From the NCBI GenBank assembly GCA_910578475.1, contig CAJTRK010000023.1, forward strand, positions 1 to 55,918: a DNA stretch of 55,918 nt, given 5' to 3'. Source of the DNA: an uncultured Lachnospiraceae bacterium. Its GTDB lineage: Bacteria > Bacillota > Clostridia > Lachnospirales > Lachnospiraceae. Position numbers and translations under genes: made by a program. The notes beneath the pieces are model-generated. The model searched no databases and was not told the origin of the DNA. It saw only the letters and a program-made list of their open reading frames with translations. Of this stretch, positions 17,547-25,914 are shown in pieces; position 1 is the first letter of the stretch; each line of letters starts with the position of its first letter.

Positions 17547-17701
17547 TATAATAGCCGCAAAGGAAAACCAAGCGACGCGAAGCGGCATTTGGTTTTCCTG
17601 CGGCGAAAACGAGCAAACGTCCGAGGAAGTCGGACAAGGAGCGCGTCAGCGCGTGTTTGCGAGTATAATCTCCCGCAAAGGAAAACCAAGCGACACGAAG
17701 C
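17547..17701 (+). repeat. Structured element bounded by ~37-bp direct repeats
   Basis: Two near-identical copies begin TATAAT and contain GCAAAGGAAAACCAAGCGA (17547-17583 and 17664-17701; they differ by four bases or indels). Copy 1 pairs with TGGTTTTCCT (17590-17599) to give a hairpin. Between the copies is a three-way junction: GCAAAC/GTTTGC (17613-17618, 17655-17660) encloses GTCCGA/TCGGAC (17619-17624, 17630-17635) and a GCGCG/CGCGT hairpin (17641-17645, 17650-17654). It ends 45 bp before the GH13-like gene. It could be an mRNA leader or a dispersed genomic repeat. The rest of 17384-17546 shows nothing. Confidence 0.65.
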
Positions 17702-17746
17702 AAATATTAAATTATCAGGAAAACGTAATGACCCCGGAGGGATTTC

Positions 17747-19666
17747 ATGCAGAAAACTTTTAACGTGACGACTTCATCCATTTATCCGCCAGGCGTATGT
17801 TTTGTACCGGAGGGTTTACATGTATCGGCAGTTTGTGAGGAAAAAACGGACTGCGGCATTCTTTTATATGATAAAAAGCATAAAGAGGGCGTGAAAATTC
17901 CTTTTCCGGAAGAAGGAAGAACGGGAAAAGTTCATTCGATGCTGTTAAAAGGATATTATGACCGGAACTGTTCTTATCTGTTTTATCAGGGTGAAGAACT
18001 GTTTCAGGATTCTTATGCGCGCGCGCTTGTAAACGAGCGAAAGTATGGTGAAAGCAAGGAAACGCCGGTACGCTGTAAAGTTCCGGCGCATGATTTTAAC
18101 TGGGAAAACGACAGGACATTGTCGATTCCTTTTGAAGAAAGCATTTTTTATCTTCTTCATGTAAGGGGATTTACGAAACACAGGTCTTCCGGCGTACATG
18201 CCAAAGGAACTTATGCCGGAATCGTGGAAAAGATTCCTTATCTGAAAGAATTGGGCATTACAGCAGTACTCTTGATGCCTTCTTATGAATTTGATGAAGT
18301 ATTCCATTCCGACAGACTGCCCGGACAGGAGACGTCTGCCGTATTTTCCCCCGTAGTCTTGGGGGAAAAAGAATTGACCCAAAGAGTCAACTACTGGGGC
18401 TATCAGGAAGGGCTGTATTTTTTGCCCAAGTATACTTATGCCGCATCCAAAGATGCCGTAAATGAGTTTAAGGATATGGTAAAAGCGCTGCATCAAAACG
18501 GAATTGAAGTCATGATGCAGTTTTACTTTCCGCCGCATATCAGTTCGGTCAGAATCATGGAAATCCTGAAATACTGGGTTTCGGAATATCATGTGGACGG
18601 GTTTTGGCTGATGGGCGTCGGGCTTCCGATGCGGATGCTTTGCGAGGAACCCTTGTTGGCGGAAACCAAGCTGCTTTGCGACAGAGGCCAGTCTTTTTCC
18701 GTGGAGAAGCATATCGGAGGAGATAAGCGGACGCGGACGTTTCGCAATCATGGCGTGCTGAACGATGCTTTTTTGTATGATATGAGAAAGCTGTTAAAAG
18801 GCGATACCGATATGATAGGCAGACTGATTTCTTTGTGTAAGGAAAATGAGGAGGGCAGAGGAATCGTAAATTCGATTGCCAGGCAGGACGGGTTCCGGCT
18901 TGCCGATTTGGTTTCTTATGATAATAAACACAACGAAGCCAACGGGGAATTTAATCAGGACGGAAACGATTATAATTACAGCTGGAATTGTGGCGTTGAA
19001 GGAAGAACGAGGAAGAAGAACATTCTTGCTCTGCGCACGAAGCAGATGAAAAATGCGATGGCGTTTGTGCTGCTTTCTCAGGGAACGCCATTGATTTACA
19101 GTGGGGATGAATTCGGAAACTCACAGGAGGGGAATAATAATCCTTACTGTCAGGATAATCCGGTCTGCTGGATTAAATGGAATCTGTCCAGGCAGGGGGA
19201 GGAATTGCTTGCGTATACCAAAGAACTGATTCATTTTCGGGCAAAAAATCCGATACTGCACAGTGAAATGCCGCTTCGCGGCATGGATTATCGCTCTTTC
19301 GGATATCCGGATATTTCTTTCCACGGGAAGGATGCGTGGAGGCCTGAGACCGGTTCAAACAGCCGGAGCCTCGGTATTTTATATTGCTGCCGGTATGGGG
19401 CTTTAGAAGAAGAGGAGAATCATTTCTTTTATATCGGCATTAATATGTATTGGGACTTTTATACATTCGGACTTCCGCAGATGCCGAAAGAGAAGGCGTG
19501 GGTGCGGCTGTTTACGACCGATGAACAAATCGTGGAAGAATACGGGGAAGACGCTCCCTGCAATATTCTTGTGCCGCCGCGCACAATTGTCGTTTACGGA
19601 ACGAAAGATATACAGACGGAAAAGAAAAACAGCCGGAGTCCGGGGGCACGGTCCGGACAGCAGTAA
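17747..19666 (+). CDS. GH13 isoamylase-like protein, probably not a hydrolase
   Basis: At 639 aa this looks like a GlgX/isoamylase protein: an N-terminal beta domain to about 110, then the barrel with EKIPYLKELGITAVLLMPSY and NYWGYQEGLYFLPKY, and NKHNEANGEFNQDG at about 393-406. The catalytic residues are altered. Region II reads GFWLMGVG, so Arg is Trp287 and the nucleophile Asp is Met289. The general acid position is Asp312 (KLLCDRG replaces KLIAEPW). Region I lacks DVVYNHT (MMQFYFPP). Region IV is RQDGF, His changed to Gln, with Asp381 kept. The frame is intact, so the protein is probably kept for binding glycan or regulation. GGAGG precedes the ATG by seven bases. It overlaps the DUF5662 region by TAATG. 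Confidence 0.88.
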   Translation: MQKTFNVTTSSIYPPGVCFVPEGLHVSAVCEEKTDCGILLYDKKHKEGVKIPFPEEGRTGKVHSMLLKGYYDRNCSYLFYQGEELFQDSYARALVNERKYGESKETPVRCKVPAHDFNWENDRTLSIPFEESIFYLLHVRGFTKHRSSGVHAKGTYAGIVEKIPYLKELGITAVLLMPSYEFDEVFHSDRLPGQETSAVFSPVVLGEKELTQRVNYWGYQEGLYFLPKYTYAASKDAVNEFKDMVKALHQNGIEVMMQFYFPPHISSVRIMEILKYWVSEYHVDGFWLMGVGLPMRMLCEEPLLAETKLLCDRGQSFSVEKHIGGDKRTRTFRNHGVLNDAFLYDMRKLLKGDTDMIGRLISLCKENEEGRGIVNSIARQDGFRLADLVSYDNKHNEANGEFNQDGNDYNYSWNCGVEGRTRKKNILALRTKQMKNAMAFVLLSQGTPLIYSGDEFGNSQEGNNNPYCQDNPVCWIKWNLSRQGEELLAYTKELIHFRAKNPILHSEMPLRGMDYRSFGYPDISFHGKDAWRPETGSNSRSLGILYCCRYGALEEEENHFFYIGINMYWDFYTFGLPQMPKEKAWVRLFTTDEQIVEEYGEDAPCNILVPPRTIVVYGTKDIQTEKKNSRSPGARSGQQ

Positions 19667-19683
19667 TGGAACAGGGGATAATG

Positions 19684-20220
19684 ATGGGAAAAGCCTGGGC
19701 GCATTTTAAAACAATCACATACCACAAATATCTGGTGATGCAGGGATGCTTTAAAGTCGGGCTGTACAGGCAGGGACTTTTACATGACCTGTCCAAATAT
19801 TCTCCGACGGAATTTCTTGTCGGGGCGAAATATTATCAGGGGGACAGGAGCCCGAACAATGCGGAGCGTGAAGTAATCGGGTATTCTTCATCCTGGCTGC
19901 ACCATAAAGGCAGGAATAAGCACCATTATGAATACTGGATTGATTACAGCGCGAAAGAGATTCCGGGCGGAATGGCGCCGGCGCCGATGCCGAATCGGTA
20001 TATTGTAGAAATGCTGATGGACAGAATTGCGGCATGCAAGGTTTATCATGGGAAAAATTATAAACCGGAAGACCCGCTGCTTTATTATGAATCCGGCAAG
20101 GAAAATGCGCCGCTTCATCGGATAACACGGAAAAAACTGGAATTTTTACTGCATATGCTGGCAGAAAAGGGAGAAGATTACACCTGTCGGTATATTCGCA
20201 GGCGAATTGTAAAGCGGTAA
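19684..20220 (+). CDS. DUF5662 family protein
   Basis: The product is about 178 aa with possible His/Asp ligands: YRQGLLHDLSKYSPTEF near the N-terminus and SWLHHKGRNKHHYEYW further on. The repeated His residues suggest a metal site, but function is unknown. The start is uncertain. ATG 19666 overlaps the previous stop (TAATG) but has no ribosome site. ATG 19681 is three bases after AGGGG, and ATG 19684, six bases after it, is preferred. It is probably co-translated with the GH13-like protein, and the order is likely functional. Confidence 0.82.
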   Translation: MGKAWAHFKTITYHKYLVMQGCFKVGLYRQGLLHDLSKYSPTEFLVGAKYYQGDRSPNNAEREVIGYSSSWLHHKGRNKHHYEYWIDYSAKEIPGGMAPAPMPNRYIVEMLMDRIAACKVYHGKNYKPEDPLLYYESGKENAPLHRITRKKLEFLLHMLAEKGEDYTCRYIRRRIVKR

Positions 20221-20291
20221 GCGTTTTTGTAGCAGATGGCTTCCTTTTGCATAAAATAATTTATGAGAAAAGGAGAGGAAGCTATCTATTT

Positions 20292-20615
20292 ATGAACACT
20301 TGGATTATTTTATTGTTATTACTTTGCTGTTGTGACGGCTGTGGCTGCCAGCGGAATGATTCCTGCGGGAATAACAGGGACAGAGACTGTGACTGTGGAA
20401 ACGGAAGAGACAGAGACTGTGACCGCGGAAACGGAAGAGACAGAGACTGTGACTGCGGAAACGGAAGAGACCGTGACTGTGACCGTGGGAATGACCGAGA
20501 CAGAGACTGTGACTGCGGGCGTGACCGCGACTGTGACGGGAATGATTCCAGATTTGAGCCAAGATTTGACGCAAGACCGTTCGGCGGCAGAGATAATTGC
20601 GGCTGTGATGCGTAA
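20292..20615 (+). CDS. Small Cys/Asp/Arg repeat protein
   Basis: The 107-aa product begins with a hydrophobic stretch, MNTWIILLLLLCCCDGCGC, then has about five 10-residue repeats of the form RDRDCDCGNG or RDRDCDRGNG. It ends with PFGGRDNCGCDA. Roughly one residue in six is Cys after the N-terminus, so metal binding or disulfide cross-linking is possible; a coat or surface role is inference only. AAGGAG lies about 16 bases upstream, a long spacing. Another plus frame across the DNA gives a Thr/Glu repeat ORF (20332-20700), and the minus strand is also open, because the DNA repeat is 30 bp. This frame has the best start and a terminator just beyond. Confidence 0.65.
   Translation: MNTWIILLLLLCCCDGCGCQRNDSCGNNRDRDCDCGNGRDRDCDRGNGRDRDCDCGNGRDRDCDRGNDRDRDCDCGRDRDCDGNDSRFEPRFDARPFGGRDNCGCDA
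20380..20535 (+). repeat. 30-bp tandem repeat within the Cys-rich gene
   Basis: Units related to GACAGAGACTGTGACTGCGG plus AAACGGAAGA repeat about five times with occasional deletions in multiples of three. Because the unit is a multiple of three, all frames stay open. Copy number is likely to vary by slippage. Confidence 0.85.
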
Positions 20616-20645
20616 GGGTAAATTGCGATACACATTCTTTTGCAC

Positions 20646-20683
20646 AAAGGGGAACGTTTGCTTAACGTTCCCTTTTCTTTTTT
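20646..20683 (+). terminator. Rho-independent terminator
   Basis: A 13-bp stem (20646-20658 and 20664-20676, AAAGGGGAACGTT with AACGTTCCCTTTT, one G-U pair) with loop TGCTT is followed by CTTTTTT. It ends the GH13-like/DUF5662/Cys-rich unit. Confidence 0.9.
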
Positions 20684-20772
20684 GGAAGGTTGACGAATGA
20701 GAATGCCAATGATAAACTTATTTTCAGAAGTTTTTGATACATCCAAAATTTACAAATCTGGAGGCGGTAACG

Positions 20773-21777
20773 ATGATAGACGGACAGAAAGTTTTATTCA
20801 GCGGAATGCAGGCGACGGGAACTTTAACGCTTGGAAATTATCTGGGGGCATTAAAGAACTGGCTGACGCTCAGCGATGAGTATCAGTGTTTTTATTCGGT
20901 AGTGGATTTGCACTCTATCACAATCCGGCAGGACCCGGCCGAACTGCGCAAGCGCGCCAGAAATCTGCTCACTTTATATATTGCGGCGGGACTCGACCCG
21001 GAGAAAAATTGTATTTATTACCAGTCCCACGTTTCCGGACACGCCGAACTTTCCTGGATTCTGAATTGCTTTACCTATATGGGGGAACTGAACCGTATGA
21101 CGCAGTATAAGGATAAAGCTGCGAAACATGCGGATAACATTAATGCCGGTCTTTTTACATATCCGGTTCTGATGGCGGCGGATATTCTGCTGTATCAGGC
21201 GGATGTCGTTCCGGTTGGAAGGGACCAGATGCAGCATTTGGAGATTACAAGAGATATCGCACAGCGCTTCAATGCCATTTACGGAGATGTCTTTACGATA
21301 CCGGAGCCGTATCTCGGAAAGACCGGAGCGCATATCAAATCCCTGCAGAATCCGGAAAAGAAGATGTCCAAATCCGATGAAAATCCGAACGCGAGTATTT
21401 ATCTCGTGGACGATGCGGATACGGTTATCCGTAAATTCAAGCGCGCCGTGACCGATTCGGAAGGTTGTGTCCGTTACAGCGAAGAACAGCCGGGTATTCG
21501 CAACCTCATCGATATCTATTGTTCCTGTACGGGGAAAACACCGCAGGAAACGGAGCGTGAGTTTGACGGAAAAGGCTACGGGGAGTTCAAAATGGCGGTT
21601 GGCGAGTCAGTAGTGGATTTGCTGCGTCCGCTGCAGACCCGCTATGAAGAACTTGGCAAAGATAAAACCTATATCGACGGCATTATTAAAGCGAATGCCG
21701 AAAAGGCCGGCTATTATGCGAATAAAACGCTGCGTAAGGTGCAGAAAAAGGTGGGATTTCCGGAGAAAATAAGGTGA
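20773..21777 (+). CDS. trpS: Tryptophanyl-tRNA synthetase
   Basis: This 334-aa class I synthetase charges tRNA-Trp. It opens with IDGQKVLFSGMQATGTLTLG, containing the TLGN form of the HIGH motif, and has the KMSKS loop KKMSKSDENPN. ATG 20773 is chosen: GGAGG lies eight bases upstream and the family text starts there; an in-frame ATG at 20734 does not fit. No T-box sequence was found in the 90 bp leader. It ends inside a bidirectional terminator shared with the convergent phosphatase gene. Confidence 0.97.
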   Translation: MIDGQKVLFSGMQATGTLTLGNYLGALKNWLTLSDEYQCFYSVVDLHSITIRQDPAELRKRARNLLTLYIAAGLDPEKNCIYYQSHVSGHAELSWILNCFTYMGELNRMTQYKDKAAKHADNINAGLFTYPVLMAADILLYQADVVPVGRDQMQHLEITRDIAQRFNAIYGDVFTIPEPYLGKTGAHIKSLQNPEKKMSKSDENPNASIYLVDDADTVIRKFKRAVTDSEGCVRYSEEQPGIRNLIDIYCSCTGKTPQETEREFDGKGYGEFKMAVGESVVDLLRPLQTRYEELGKDKTYIDGIIKANAEKAGYYANKTLRKVQKKVGFPEKIR

Positions 21778-21798
21778 CGGAAATAACGTCACCTTATT
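21768..21798. terminator. Shared convergent terminator
   Basis: AATAAGGTGACG (21768-21779) and CGTCACCTTATT (21787-21798) form a perfect 12-bp stem with a 7-nt loop, overlapping the trpS stop. The minus-strand side ends in TTATTTT, so it can also end transcription of the phosphatase gene. Confidence 0.8.
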
Positions 21799-21800
21799 GA

Positions 21801-22532
21801 TTATAATGAAAAAGTGTCCGTAAAGTAGCCGGAGGCGGAAACGGGTTCGTTTCCGAAGCGCAGATGGCTTGTATCACCCATGACCTGTACCCGGAAAGAT
21901 GCGCTGCCCGGGATGCGTTCTTCCGTAGCGAGTACCGTTACGGATGTAGGAGCGATATAGAAGGAATGCAGCAGTACGGCCGGCGAGATGCCGAGCAGAT
22001 GACTGAGCATGACAAGGATGATGCCAAGATGGCAGAAGCATACGATGGTGGTATCCTGTGCGTCCGGCGTTTCTGTGCGGCCTGTCCGATAGTAATTGTG
22101 ATATCTTTTGAAGCCGTAAGAAGCGAGCAGTTCATCGAGGTTTTGACAGATATCGTCATAGGCGGGAAGAAGTGCCGGATTGGAACGATAAATTTCCGTT
22201 TCCCGCCAGCTTTGTCTTCCGTACATTTCCGGAATTTCCGTCCAGTATTCGGGCATCAGGTCCCAGGGGACTCCATGCCTTCCGGTGACCGGGTCGTCAA
22301 TACAAAAGTCAAATTCATGCAGCCACGGAAGCGTAACGGCTTCTTTTTTCATTCGTTTCAGGGAATAAGCGGCGGTTTTCTGTGCACGTCCGTAGGGAGA
22401 ACAGTAGATGGCCGTGATGTCTTTCCATTCTGCGGTTCTGTCCGATAATAACCGTGCTTCCCGGATTCCCTTTTCCGTCAGCCCGTCTTTTTTATAATCG
22501 GGGTCTCCGTGTCTGATAAAAATGATTCTCAT
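21801..22532 (-). CDS. Histidine phosphatase family protein
   Basis: The 243-aa protein starts with MRIIFIRHGDPDY, the RHG catalytic motif whose His forms the phospho-enzyme. The second conserved region includes AIYCSPYGRAQKTA and the later His is in VCFCHLGIIL. This matches the phosphoglycerate-mutase-like superfamily. The substrate cannot be assigned. Compared with small phosphatases it has a longer middle insert (about 85-150). AAAGGACAGG lies before ATG. It is a single gene on the minus strand. Confidence 0.9.
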   Translation of the reverse strand: MRIIFIRHGDPDYKKDGLTEKGIREARLLSDRTAEWKDITAIYCSPYGRAQKTAAYSLKRMKKEAVTLPWLHEFDFCIDDPVTGRHGVPWDLMPEYWTEIPEMYGRQSWRETEIYRSNPALLPAYDDICQNLDELLASYGFKRYHNYYRTGRTETPDAQDTTIVCFCHLGIILVMLSHLLGISPAVLLHSFYIAPTSVTVLATEERIPGSASFRVQVMGDTSHLRFGNEPVSASGYFTDTFSL

Positions 22533-22644
22533 AAAGTAATACCTGTCCTTTCATTTGATTTCCACGCTATCGTAACATATTCTATCGCCTTATAACAGTA
22601 CAAAGTTTACCAATTTTTAATTAGTGTTCTCATTTTGTTTGGTA

Positions 22645-22734
22645 TATAATAAGGTGAAGAGAAGTTCTGAGGTTTTGAAAGAACGCGGCCTGAGAACTTT
22701 ACGATTGCAGAATGCCTTGAAGCAGGGCATTTTT
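22645..22734 (+). promoter_or_regulatory. hflK leader with -10 box and two stem-loops
   Basis: TATAAT at 22645-22650 is a likely -10; the -35 (TTAGTG at 22621, 18 bp spacer) is weak. Downstream, AAGTTCT and AGAACTT pair around an inner AGG/CCT (one G-G mismatch). A second hairpin, AATGCC (22711-22716) with GGCATT (22726-22731), is followed by TTTT. The second resembles a weak attenuator, but is not proven. Confidence 0.4.
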
Positions 22735-22773
22735 GACTGAAAGCTTTGTATAACGAACGAATGGAGGATGATT

Positions 22774-23838
22774 ATGTTCGATAACAGACAAATGAACCAG
22801 ACCGGAAACGGGAGAAAACCCTTTAACAGAAGAAAGACTTCGACAATTGTGAAAATCGTCATCGCAGCTGTAATCCTTCTGTTATTGGCGGGAAACTCTT
22901 ATTATACCATTCAGGAAGAGGAACAGGCGGTGGTCTGTACCTTCGGTTCTCCGAAGGCCGTAACGACGCCGGGGCTGCATTTCAAAATTCCTTTTATTCA
23001 GACGGTGACGAAGGTCAATACGACGATTAAAGGTTTTACAATCGGTTATTCGATGGAAGCGGAAAATATGACGTCCGCAGACGATGCCATGATGATAACC
23101 TCGGACTATAATTTCATTAACGTAGATTTTTATGCCGCATATAGGGTGACCGACCCGGTTAAGGCTCTGTATGCTTCGGAAGACCCGGTGGAAATTCTGA
23201 AAAATATTGCACAGAACTGCATCAGAACCACAATCGGCTCCTATACGGTAGATAGTGTGCTGACTACCGGTAAAAATGAGATTCAGGCCAATATTACACA
23301 GATGATTCTGGAAAAACTGGAAGCCTATGATATCGGCATTCAGCTGATTAATATTACGATTCAGGATGCGGAACCGCCGACGGAAGAAGTAAGTAACGCG
23401 TTCAAGGAAGTGGAAACGGCAAAACAGGGGAAAGAAACGGCGCTGAATAATGCCAACAAGTACCGCAACGAACAGATTCCGAAGGCGGAGGCAAATTCCG
23501 ATGCGATTTTACAGAATGCGGAAGCGGCCAAGCAGGAACGCATCAACGAGGCCAACGGTCAGGTGGCAAGATTCAATTCCATGTACCAGGAGTATATCAA
23601 ATATCCTGAAGTCACGAAAAAGCGAATGTTTTATGAAGCGATGGAAGATGTACTTCCGGATGTCAAAGTCGTTATTGAGAGTTCGGACGGAAAGACCAAC
23701 ACCGTTCTGCCGCTGGACAGTTTTGTGTCGGGCGATGCGGCCTCCGATGCCGGTGAAATGAACGACGGAGCGGACAACGGCGAGGCGGATAACGGCAGGA
23801 CAGAGCGTCAGGAAAATGCCGTACAGAGTGAGGAATAA
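22774..23838 (+). CDS. hflK: HflK, SPFH-domain membrane protein
   Basis: This 354-aa protein has a cytoplasmic N-terminus rich in Asn/Arg, one membrane anchor at about 27-45 (KIVIAAVILLLLAGN) and an SPFH/band 7 domain: EQAVVCTFGSPKAVTTPGLH and later EILKNIAQNCIRTTIGSYTV. A coiled-coil stretch (TAKQGKETALNNANKYRNEQ) follows. HflK and HflC form a ring complex that restrains the FtsH protease. ATG 22774 is chosen over 22768 because GGAGG lies six bases upstream. The hflC gene follows after 37 bp. Confidence 0.93.
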   Translation: MFDNRQMNQTGNGRKPFNRRKTSTIVKIVIAAVILLLLAGNSYYTIQEEEQAVVCTFGSPKAVTTPGLHFKIPFIQTVTKVNTTIKGFTIGYSMEAENMTSADDAMMITSDYNFINVDFYAAYRVTDPVKALYASEDPVEILKNIAQNCIRTTIGSYTVDSVLTTGKNEIQANITQMILEKLEAYDIGIQLINITIQDAEPPTEEVSNAFKEVETAKQGKETALNNANKYRNEQIPKAEANSDAILQNAEAAKQERINEANGQVARFNSMYQEYIKYPEVTKKRMFYEAMEDVLPDVKVVIESSDGKTNTVLPLDSFVSGDAASDAGEMNDGADNGEADNGRTERQENAVQSEE

Positions 23839-23875
23839 ACGATAAGCGGCTTTGGAAAGGAGCGGGAATATAAAG

Positions 23876-24928
23876 ATGGAATTTCAACAGAATCAAAATC
23901 AATCCAATGTAGAATACGAGCATTTTAATAACAACGGTACGAAAAGAAAAGCAGGAAAAGAGAAGAAAAAAGGAAAAGGCATGCTGGCAGTCCTTTTTCT
24001 GCTCGTGCTCGCGGTTGTCGGCGCGAACAGTCTGGTTATCACAAAAGAGAACCAGTATAAGCTTATCCGCCGGTTCGGCCGGGTGGAGCGGGTTATTGCG
24101 ACTTCCGGGCTCAGTTTCAAAATGCCTTTTGTCGAATCCGTGGATGTCATTCCGAATCAGCTGCTTTTGTACGACCTGCCTGCTTCGGACGTCATCACAT
24201 CCGATAAAAAAACGATGATTGTGGACAGCTATGTCTTATGGCAGGTAAACGACCCGCTGAAATTTGCGCAGACGCTGAGCGGCTCGGTTTCCAATGCGGA
24301 AAGGCGTATCGATACGATTGTTTATAACGCGACAAAGAATACCATTTCCAATATGAAGCAGGACGAGGTTATCGTCAGCCGTGACGGCAAGATGACGATT
24401 ACGGTAAACCAGAACGATACCGAGTTGTCAGGAAATGACCTGGAACTTGTGGAAGAAAAAAAAGAAGTCGTTGAAATCACTTCCCTGACGGAAGAAATTA
24501 TGGCGCAGATTGCCCGCACGGAAGAACAATACGGCATTGAAATCGTGACCGTGGAAGTGAAAAAATTGGATTTGCCCGATGATAATAAACAGGCTGTGTA
24601 TACCCGCATGATTTCCGAACGGGAAAATATTGCGGCGCAGTATACGGCGGAAGGCGCTTCTCAGGCAAAGATGATAGAAAATACGACGGATAAGGAAGTG
24701 GCAATTATGCTTTCCGACGCGGAGGCGAAAGCGGAAGCGATTATCGCGGAAGGAGAGGCGGAGTACATGCGGATTCTTTCCGAAGCATATTCCGACCCGG
24801 AAAAAACGGATTTTTATTCTTTTGTCCGGGCGCTTGATGCGTTAAAGGCGAGCATGGAAGGAGATAATAAGACGGTCATTCTTTCGGATGATTCTCCAAT
24901 CGCCCAGATTTTTAACGGGAACTACTGA
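23876..24928 (+). CDS. hflC: HflC, SPFH-domain membrane protein
   Basis: The 350-aa product has a Lys-rich cytoplasmic start, a membrane segment at about 38-57 (GMLAVLFLLVLAVVGA) and a band 7 domain with NQYKLIRRFGRVERV and GLSFKMPFVESVDVIP. The C-terminal part ends in the typical VILSDDSPIAQIFNG. ATG 23876 is the first methionine near a ribosome-like site; AAGGAG is 13 bases upstream, longer than usual, so TTG 23852 cannot be excluded. It pairs with HflK in the FtsH-regulating complex. FtsH itself is not in the window. Confidence 0.92.
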   Translation: MEFQQNQNQSNVEYEHFNNNGTKRKAGKEKKKGKGMLAVLFLLVLAVVGANSLVITKENQYKLIRRFGRVERVIATSGLSFKMPFVESVDVIPNQLLLYDLPASDVITSDKKTMIVDSYVLWQVNDPLKFAQTLSGSVSNAERRIDTIVYNATKNTISNMKQDEVIVSRDGKMTITVNQNDTELSGNDLELVEEKKEVVEITSLTEEIMAQIARTEEQYGIEIVTVEVKKLDLPDDNKQAVYTRMISERENIAAQYTAEGASQAKMIENTTDKEVAIMLSDAEAKAEAIIAEGEAEYMRILSEAYSDPEKTDFYSFVRALDALKASMEGDNKTVILSDDSPIAQIFNGNY

Positions 24929-24999
24929 TGGCTGTGCATTTTATGAAAATACCGGCGGTGCGTGAATGACGGGCCGGACAAAGCAGGGGGATACGCGGG

Positions 25000-25893
25000 A
25001 TGGACATGAATAAATATTTTGAACAGCTGGATGCTCTGTTTGCGGAAAATCAGATAGAGAAGGTGGAGCCTTTTCTGTACGGTTCTTTGGAACAGGCGAA
25101 AGAAGAGAAGGACTACGGGGCCTATATTTCCATATGCAATGAAATGATTGGGTTTTTCAGGAGCGTTTCGGAATTTCGGAAGGCATTCGATGCGGCGGAG
25201 GACGTGCTGCTTCTGATGGAAGAATTACAGTTAGACCGTTCGGAGCACTTTGCGACGACACTGTTAAATACGGCGACGGCCTATCGGGCCGCCGGTCATT
25301 ATAAACAGGCTTATACTTATTATAAGCAGGCGCTTCAGATTTATGAAGGGCTGATTCCGCCGGGCGATTACCGGTACGCTGGACTTTATAACAATATGAG
25401 CATTTTACTGGAGAAGATGGAACAGAACGATGAAGCGATTCAGTGTGCGCAGAACGCGCTCGCCATTATCGAAACGCTGGAGGGCGGAGAGATGGAAACA
25501 GCTACCACGCTGACCAATCTGGCATTGCTCCATTTTAAAGTTTCCGATTATCCGAAGGCGCAGGAGTTGCTGGAAAGGGCATTGAGGCTCTTCGAGCAGG
25601 GCGGGGATAAAACGGACGCCCATTACAGTGGGGCGCTTGCGGGAGTCGGAGAAGCATATTTTCATATGAAAGATTATGAGAAAGCATTGACAGCTTATGA
25701 AAAGGCCCTGGAAGAAGTGGAAAAACATTTCGGAAGAAACTTAAGCTATGCGGTATTGTGCGAGAATTGTGCGGCGGTCTGCGAAGCGCTGCAAAAAGAA
25801 GAGAAGCGGCAGGCGTATCTGCAGACTGCCGCCGATATCAGAGATTTACTTTGCGCGGGAACAGCGGCGGACGGCATCAATGCCGCAGGCTGA
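25000..25893 (+). CDS. Tetratricopeptide-repeat protein
   Basis: The 297-aa protein is almost entirely helical TPR units (about six to seven), such as AAGHYKQAYTYYKQALQIYE, VSDYPKAQELLERALRLFEQ and MKDYEKALTAYEKALEEVEK. No catalytic motif or signal peptide is seen, so a scaffold role is likely. The start is ATG 25000; ATG 25006 is also possible. It precedes a DUF4037 gene by 21 bp, and the two probably act together; this pair recurs in Firmicutes. Function is unknown. Confidence 0.85.
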   Translation: MDMNKYFEQLDALFAENQIEKVEPFLYGSLEQAKEEKDYGAYISICNEMIGFFRSVSEFRKAFDAAEDVLLLMEELQLDRSEHFATTLLNTATAYRAAGHYKQAYTYYKQALQIYEGLIPPGDYRYAGLYNNMSILLEKMEQNDEAIQCAQNALAIIETLEGGEMETATTLTNLALLHFKVSDYPKAQELLERALRLFEQGGDKTDAHYSGALAGVGEAYFHMKDYEKALTAYEKALEEVEKHFGRNLSYAVLCENCAAVCEALQKEEKRQAYLQTAADIRDLLCAGTAADGINAAG

Positions 25894-25908
25894 GAGAAAG
25901 GCATGGTT
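25888..25908 (+). repeat. 21-nt leader repeat, copy 1
   Basis: The 21 bases starting GGCTGAGAGAAAGGCATGGT are identical to 51588-51608. Here they span the TPR stop codon and end 6 bp before ATG 25915. The core GAAAGGCATG also appears, with changes, before the genes at 32500 and 48843. Confidence 0.8.
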
Positions 25909-25914
25909 ATTGGC

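Noticed and set aside
17945..18751. 268-aa minus-strand frame across the GH13-like gene
   Set aside because: Antisense to a plus-strand frame that has GH13 family text throughout; no ribosome site.
20380..20535. CRISPR-like repeats
   Set aside because: The units are contiguous and coding, with no spacers and no cas genes.
20332..20700. Thr/Glu-repeat frame on the plus strand
   Set aside because: The 30-bp repeat keeps all frames open. The start is poor and the frame reads through the terminator, so the Cys-rich frame is preferred, though not proven.
20684..20772. T-box leader for trpS
   Set aside because: The conserved T-box sequence and its specifier loop were not seen in the 90 bp before trpS, nor before gltX.
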